Source of the DNA: Methylotuvimicrobium alcaliphilum 20Z
Lineage (GTDB): Bacteria > Pseudomonadota > Gammaproteobacteria > Methylococcales > Methylomonadaceae
Reading direction: 5' to 3'
DNA length: 64,000 bases
NCBI RefSeq assembly: GCF_000968535.2
Contig: NC_016112.1
Span: 806,001-870,000, forward strand
Of this stretch, positions 60,984 to 64,000 are shown piece by piece. The translations under genes were made by a program, and so were the position numbers. A model generated the notes under the pieces. It was given only the letters and a program-made list of their open reading frames with translations, was not told the origin of the DNA and made no database searches. Every line of letters begins with the position of its first letter. Position 1 is the first letter of the stretch.

Positions 60984-62480
60984 ATGTTAAAACTGCCTGC
61001 AATGAATTTTAGCTTGCCTGAATGGGAGCCTAAGCGCGATTTCGCTCCGTATGAAAGCCTGACGGAATCATTGATGCAGATGAGCCGAAAGACGGGATTT
61101 CAATCAAAAGCGTTTTTAAAGAGTTGCAATGCTATTTTTACAAAAGCAAAGCAGGGAAAAGTATCGGAAATCCCCGGGTTGATCCGAAAACCATTGGATG
61201 TCAGAGCGTTGACGACGTTGTGGTTATCGGAGCTATTTTTCGAGATGTGTCCGGTAACTCAAGAATTGATCAATGCCCTGTATCATCCAAGACCGTTTTT
61301 GAGCAAATTAGTTATCCAGCAACTATTGCGTTTATTTTTTCAGCGCTTCGAGCAAGCCGGTGATCTAAATGCGTTGCTTCATTGTTTACATCAGGAGCTC
61401 GGTCGCAGTGCCAAACAATTAAAATCAAGCAGTTTAGGGAAGCTCATCAAACATAAAACTAAAATAATCAACGTTGAAGGGCCTTCCTGGGTGGCTAAAA
61501 CTGCCATTTCCAAAAAGACGGATCTCGATATTTTTATCGAATCGATCGGCTTAAAAAGTTTTGCCGAATCCCGTTTTTATTCGCTTTGCCAAAATCATTA
61601 TTACCTTGAGCAATTACGAAAGCTCGAACCTTGGCACCCCGATCCTTTATTACAGGAAATTATCAAACCATCTGTGTATGAATCTCCCTATAATCAAACC
61701 GAAATGCTGGGGCATGAAATTTTAAGGATATTGATTGATCGATCGCCGAAAGAAAAGGTTGATGAGCAATGGCAAGGCATTATTTTGACGATTGCAGGCG
61801 ATCCCAGAATGTCAAAAAGTTCACCACGCTATCAACGTTGGTGGACTGCGTTAAGTACACAGCAAATACAGAAAGTCAGGGGCTGGTTGTCACGGTTTGA
61901 TCTGCTGTTGTTTTTAAAGGTTCTGGAAGATTACGCTGATATGAATGGAAAAGAAGACATGAACCGGATGTTTCCAGCCAGAAAAAAATTTTTGGAAGGG
62001 TTGTTTGATTTGGGATTGGTAGAAGATAGTCGATTATTTATCAATAAGAATGCCGAGTACTATTTGAAGAAAAATTATAAAAAAGATGAATTACCTTATT
62101 ACTCAATTGTTGCCGACCCTAATAGGTCAATGATTTACCTAAAAGTTAAAGGCAAGCATATGATTGAAGGGACGCATAATTTTAAGCTATGGATTTATGA
62201 AGATCTTCCGCCTGATAGCCAAATATTTAATCTTGAGGAAAAATATTTTGCACCGAAAGAATTGACTACAAAGCTTGAGTCTAATTTTTACAAATACTTT
62301 AATGGTTTAAGTATAAAGTCACCTGTATCAATAACTCATAATGGTGATTGGCAATATAAGGCAATTGACGCTTTTGAATCTTTCGGTGTAAGAATTAACC
62401 CTGAAAAAGTTCTCACTGAAAAAATGTATTTACAATATAAAAGAAAAGTCGGATTACAGAGTAATTTCAGAATGTTGTGA
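60984..62480 (+). CDS. zorC: Zorya system protein ZorC (EH-signature domain)
   Basis: A 498-residue soluble, mostly helical protein. The C-terminal region around 375-405 includes 'YYSIVADPNRSMIYLK' and 'MIEGTHNFKLWIYEDLP', which fit the EH_signature domain that defines ZorC. In type I Zorya, ZorC acts as a DNA-binding partner of ZorD. It is somewhat shorter than the E. coli protein (about 560). It lies between zorB and a SNF2-type helicase gene, which supports the name more than sequence alone does. Confidence 0.85.
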   Translation: MLKLPAMNFSLPEWEPKRDFAPYESLTESLMQMSRKTGFQSKAFLKSCNAIFTKAKQGKVSEIPGLIRKPLDVRALTTLWLSELFFEMCPVTQELINALYHPRPFLSKLVIQQLLRLFFQRFEQAGDLNALLHCLHQELGRSAKQLKSSSLGKLIKHKTKIINVEGPSWVAKTAISKKTDLDIFIESIGLKSFAESRFYSLCQNHYYLEQLRKLEPWHPDPLLQEIIKPSVYESPYNQTEMLGHEILRILIDRSPKEKVDEQWQGIILTIAGDPRMSKSSPRYQRWWTALSTQQIQKVRGWLSRFDLLLFLKVLEDYADMNGKEDMNRMFPARKKFLEGLFDLGLVEDSRLFINKNAEYYLKKNYKKDELPYYSIVADPNRSMIYLKVKGKHMIEGTHNFKLWIYEDLPPDSQIFNLEEKYFAPKELTTKLESNFYKYFNGLSIKSPVSITHNGDWQYKAIDAFESFGVRINPEKVLTEKMYLQYKRKVGLQSNFRML

Positions 62481-62488
62481 AAAATTGA

Positions 62489-64000
62489 ATGAGTTTAAAA
62501 AATCTAATAAAAAAAGTTCTAATCAATGGCTCGACTACCTCATTTTCGGTTTTGCCTGACAGTGAAGGCCTCAATCTTTTTATCGAATACGAGCTATTTA
62601 AAGACTGTGCAGTAGGAAACGCGGATTTACTGCTTTTGAATCAATATGCCTGCTTGCAAATGCTGGTTGAAGAAGGATTGGCGGAGTCGATTCGAAATGG
62701 TTTTGTGATACCCAGTGAAAATGCAGTATGTTTGGATGAGGGTGTCAGATATTTACTGAAACTTCCTCCCGTATTTGAAGGCAGAGTGTCTACACGAGTA
62801 GAAGGCCAATCTTCTCAGGCCGCTTTTGCTGTGCGTTTGGTTTTGAACTATTTAGGCGAAGATATCTATCAGTATGAATTAGTCGGACCGTGTTTAAAAC
62901 TGAGTGAAAAAGAAATTTTTTTATTGAATCAGGCGCAATGGTCGGCATTCAAGTGCGTGGCGATGCATCAGCAACTGTCAACGGCCGATAAAAGCGAACA
63001 ACAAAATCTGTTATTGATTCATCGATTACAACAAGCTCAAAAGGCGGGCCTCGATATCGATTTATCGCATTTCAACAAGCTGTATATTCTGCACCCGGAA
63101 CAAGTCGGTGTGGCAGCCGAGCAAGATGATAATGGTGATTTGATTCTGACGCCCACTTTCGGCGCAGGTATAGATCCGCGCGATACCTCCATTCGTTTAG
63201 GACAATTAAAAGGCGCAAATGATGTCGCTTCTTTGCGCATTCGTGATGATATCGTCTTGCTTGATGAAGATAGATTTAAAGCTACGCAGGAAATATTGAC
63301 CAACCGGCGCATTGCAAAAGATCAAGTGAAACATTTTTTGGCAACGCCTTCCGCATTTTTGAATGCCGCCTTGGTGGATTTGGATACCGGCTTTTCATTA
63401 CGGGTTAAGGGGGCGACGGCATTTCATCATGGCTATTTTGGAGATACCGACGAATCGGGGATTGATTGGTTCGGATCCTTGGCCGAAAAAACCATTCATG
63501 CGCCACTCGCCGATCAATTGCATGATCTTGAAGAAGTCGAGGCGTTCGAGAAAAAGTTTCATGACGCGAAGGCTCATGGTGCGGATTCAATGGTTTTTAA
63601 CGGACAAAACATTGATATTTCCAATCCGCAAGCGATCGAACAACAGATTAGACAGTTGAAAAAGGAATTTAGCCGGACAACTCGGCAGCACGAAAGTCCA
63701 GCCCCCATCGAAACTGAAGCGCCAATGGAAAGAGCGGTCGTCGATATTGTAACTAATGATGAGATTTTGGAGTTTGGCGGTCTGGCGCTGCTGAACCGGG
63801 CCGAACAATCGATATTTACCGAAAAAATTGATTTTACTGTTTACCGTCGTCAACCTTATCCACATCAAGAAGACGGGGTTCGTTGGCTATTGGGGTTGAT
63901 GCAATGTGCCTTGAAACCATCCGGTTCTAAAATTGAAGGCGCTTTATTGGCTGACGACATGGGTTTAGGTAAAACCTATATGTCGTTAGTGGCTTTGTCT
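62489..64000 (+). CDS. zorD: Zorya system protein ZorD (SNF2-type helicase/nuclease), 3' end outside window
   Basis: The frame is open from ATG 62489 to the last base (504 codons). The first 460 residues contain no motif I can name ('FEGRVSTRVEGQSSQAAFAV', 'ILHPEQVGVAAEQDDNG', 'LVDLDTGFSLRVKGATAFHH'). From about residue 452 'YRRQPYPHQEDGVRWLLGLM' and the Walker A 'LADDMGLGKTYMSLVAL' start a SNF2 helicase domain. In type I Zorya the remainder carries the helicase and a nuclease domain that degrades phage DNA. The end of the gene cannot be judged from here. Confidence 0.87.
   Translation, partial: MSLKNLIKKVLINGSTTSFSVLPDSEGLNLFIEYELFKDCAVGNADLLLLNQYACLQMLVEEGLAESIRNGFVIPSENAVCLDEGVRYLLKLPPVFEGRVSTRVEGQSSQAAFAVRLVLNYLGEDIYQYELVGPCLKLSEKEIFLLNQAQWSAFKCVAMHQQLSTADKSEQQNLLLIHRLQQAQKAGLDIDLSHFNKLYILHPEQVGVAAEQDDNGDLILTPTFGAGIDPRDTSIRLGQLKGANDVASLRIRDDIVLLDEDRFKATQEILTNRRIAKDQVKHFLATPSAFLNAALVDLDTGFSLRVKGATAFHHGYFGDTDESGIDWFGSLAEKTIHAPLADQLHDLEEVEAFEKKFHDAKAHGADSMVFNGQNIDISNPQAIEQQIRQLKKEFSRTTRQHESPAPIETEAPMERAVVDIVTNDEILEFGGLALLNRAEQSIFTEKIDFTVYRRQPYPHQEDGVRWLLGLMQCALKPSGSKIEGALLADDMGLGKTYMSLVALS

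Overview
The window reads as the chromosome of a gammaproteobacterium, most likely a methanotroph of the Methylococcales (Methylomicrobium/Methylotuvimicrobium-like). This is inference from gene content: a bacterial sterol cluster with squalene monooxygenase, a lanosterol-type oxidosqualene cyclase and a CYP51 fused to a ferredoxin (the fusion is known from Methylococcus capsulatus), next to gammaproteobacterial housekeeping blocks (ffh-rpsP-rimM-trmD-rplS, hda, ubiA, xerD). No methane monooxygenase or 16S gene is present to confirm it.

Layout. 0-2.6 kb: tandem AAA-ATPase-like/PD-(D/E)XK proteins and a Rpn-family nuclease pseudogene split by a small inverted-repeat element. 2.7-18.5 kb: a flagellin-glycosylation island. 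pseB, pseC, pseF and pseG lie on the plus strand and pseI on the minus strand, so every step of CMP-pseudaminic acid synthesis except the PseH acetyltransferase is visible. They surround glycosyltransferases, a DegT aminotransferase, a NeuD/PglD-like acetyltransferase, a TagD-like cytidylyltransferase, a kinase-like/methyltransferase fusion, and a tightly overlapping HAD/ATP-grasp/LicD-like/pseI operon. 18.6-26.4 kb: flagellin, flaG, fliD, fliS and a fliT-like gene, then a Maf-type flagellin glycosyltransferase and a second flagellin. The first flagellin has a textbook sigma-28 promoter; the second has a sigma-54-like one.

26.6-33.7 kb is housekeeping (ypjD-like, ffh, rpsP, rimM, trmD, rplS, ogt, xerD, an isolated lpxA-like gene). 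34.0-37.6 kb encodes a three-subunit aldehyde:ferredoxin oxidoreductase set (polyferredoxin, tungsten/molybdenum AOR, FAD/NAD subunit) of the AorABC type. 37.8-44.0 kb is the sterol cluster. 44.1-51.7 kb holds ornithine cyclodeaminase-like, MoaD-like, SDR, panE, hda, arsC-like, ubiA and ydcF-like genes, followed by tRNA-Thr(UGU).

51.9-64 kb is accessory DNA downstream of the tRNA: repeats, small membrane/lipoproteins, a primase-helicase fragment, a decayed ISL3 transposase, MITE-like elements, then rmuC directly followed by zorA, zorB, zorC and the first half of zorD, i.e. a type I Zorya anti-phage system running off the window end.

The intergenic DNA is unusually rich in short, non-coding, inverted-repeat elements. 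At least seven copies belong to one modular palindromic family. Two other elements carry clean 8-bp target duplications, and one of these has ends matching the ISL3 relic 45 kb away.
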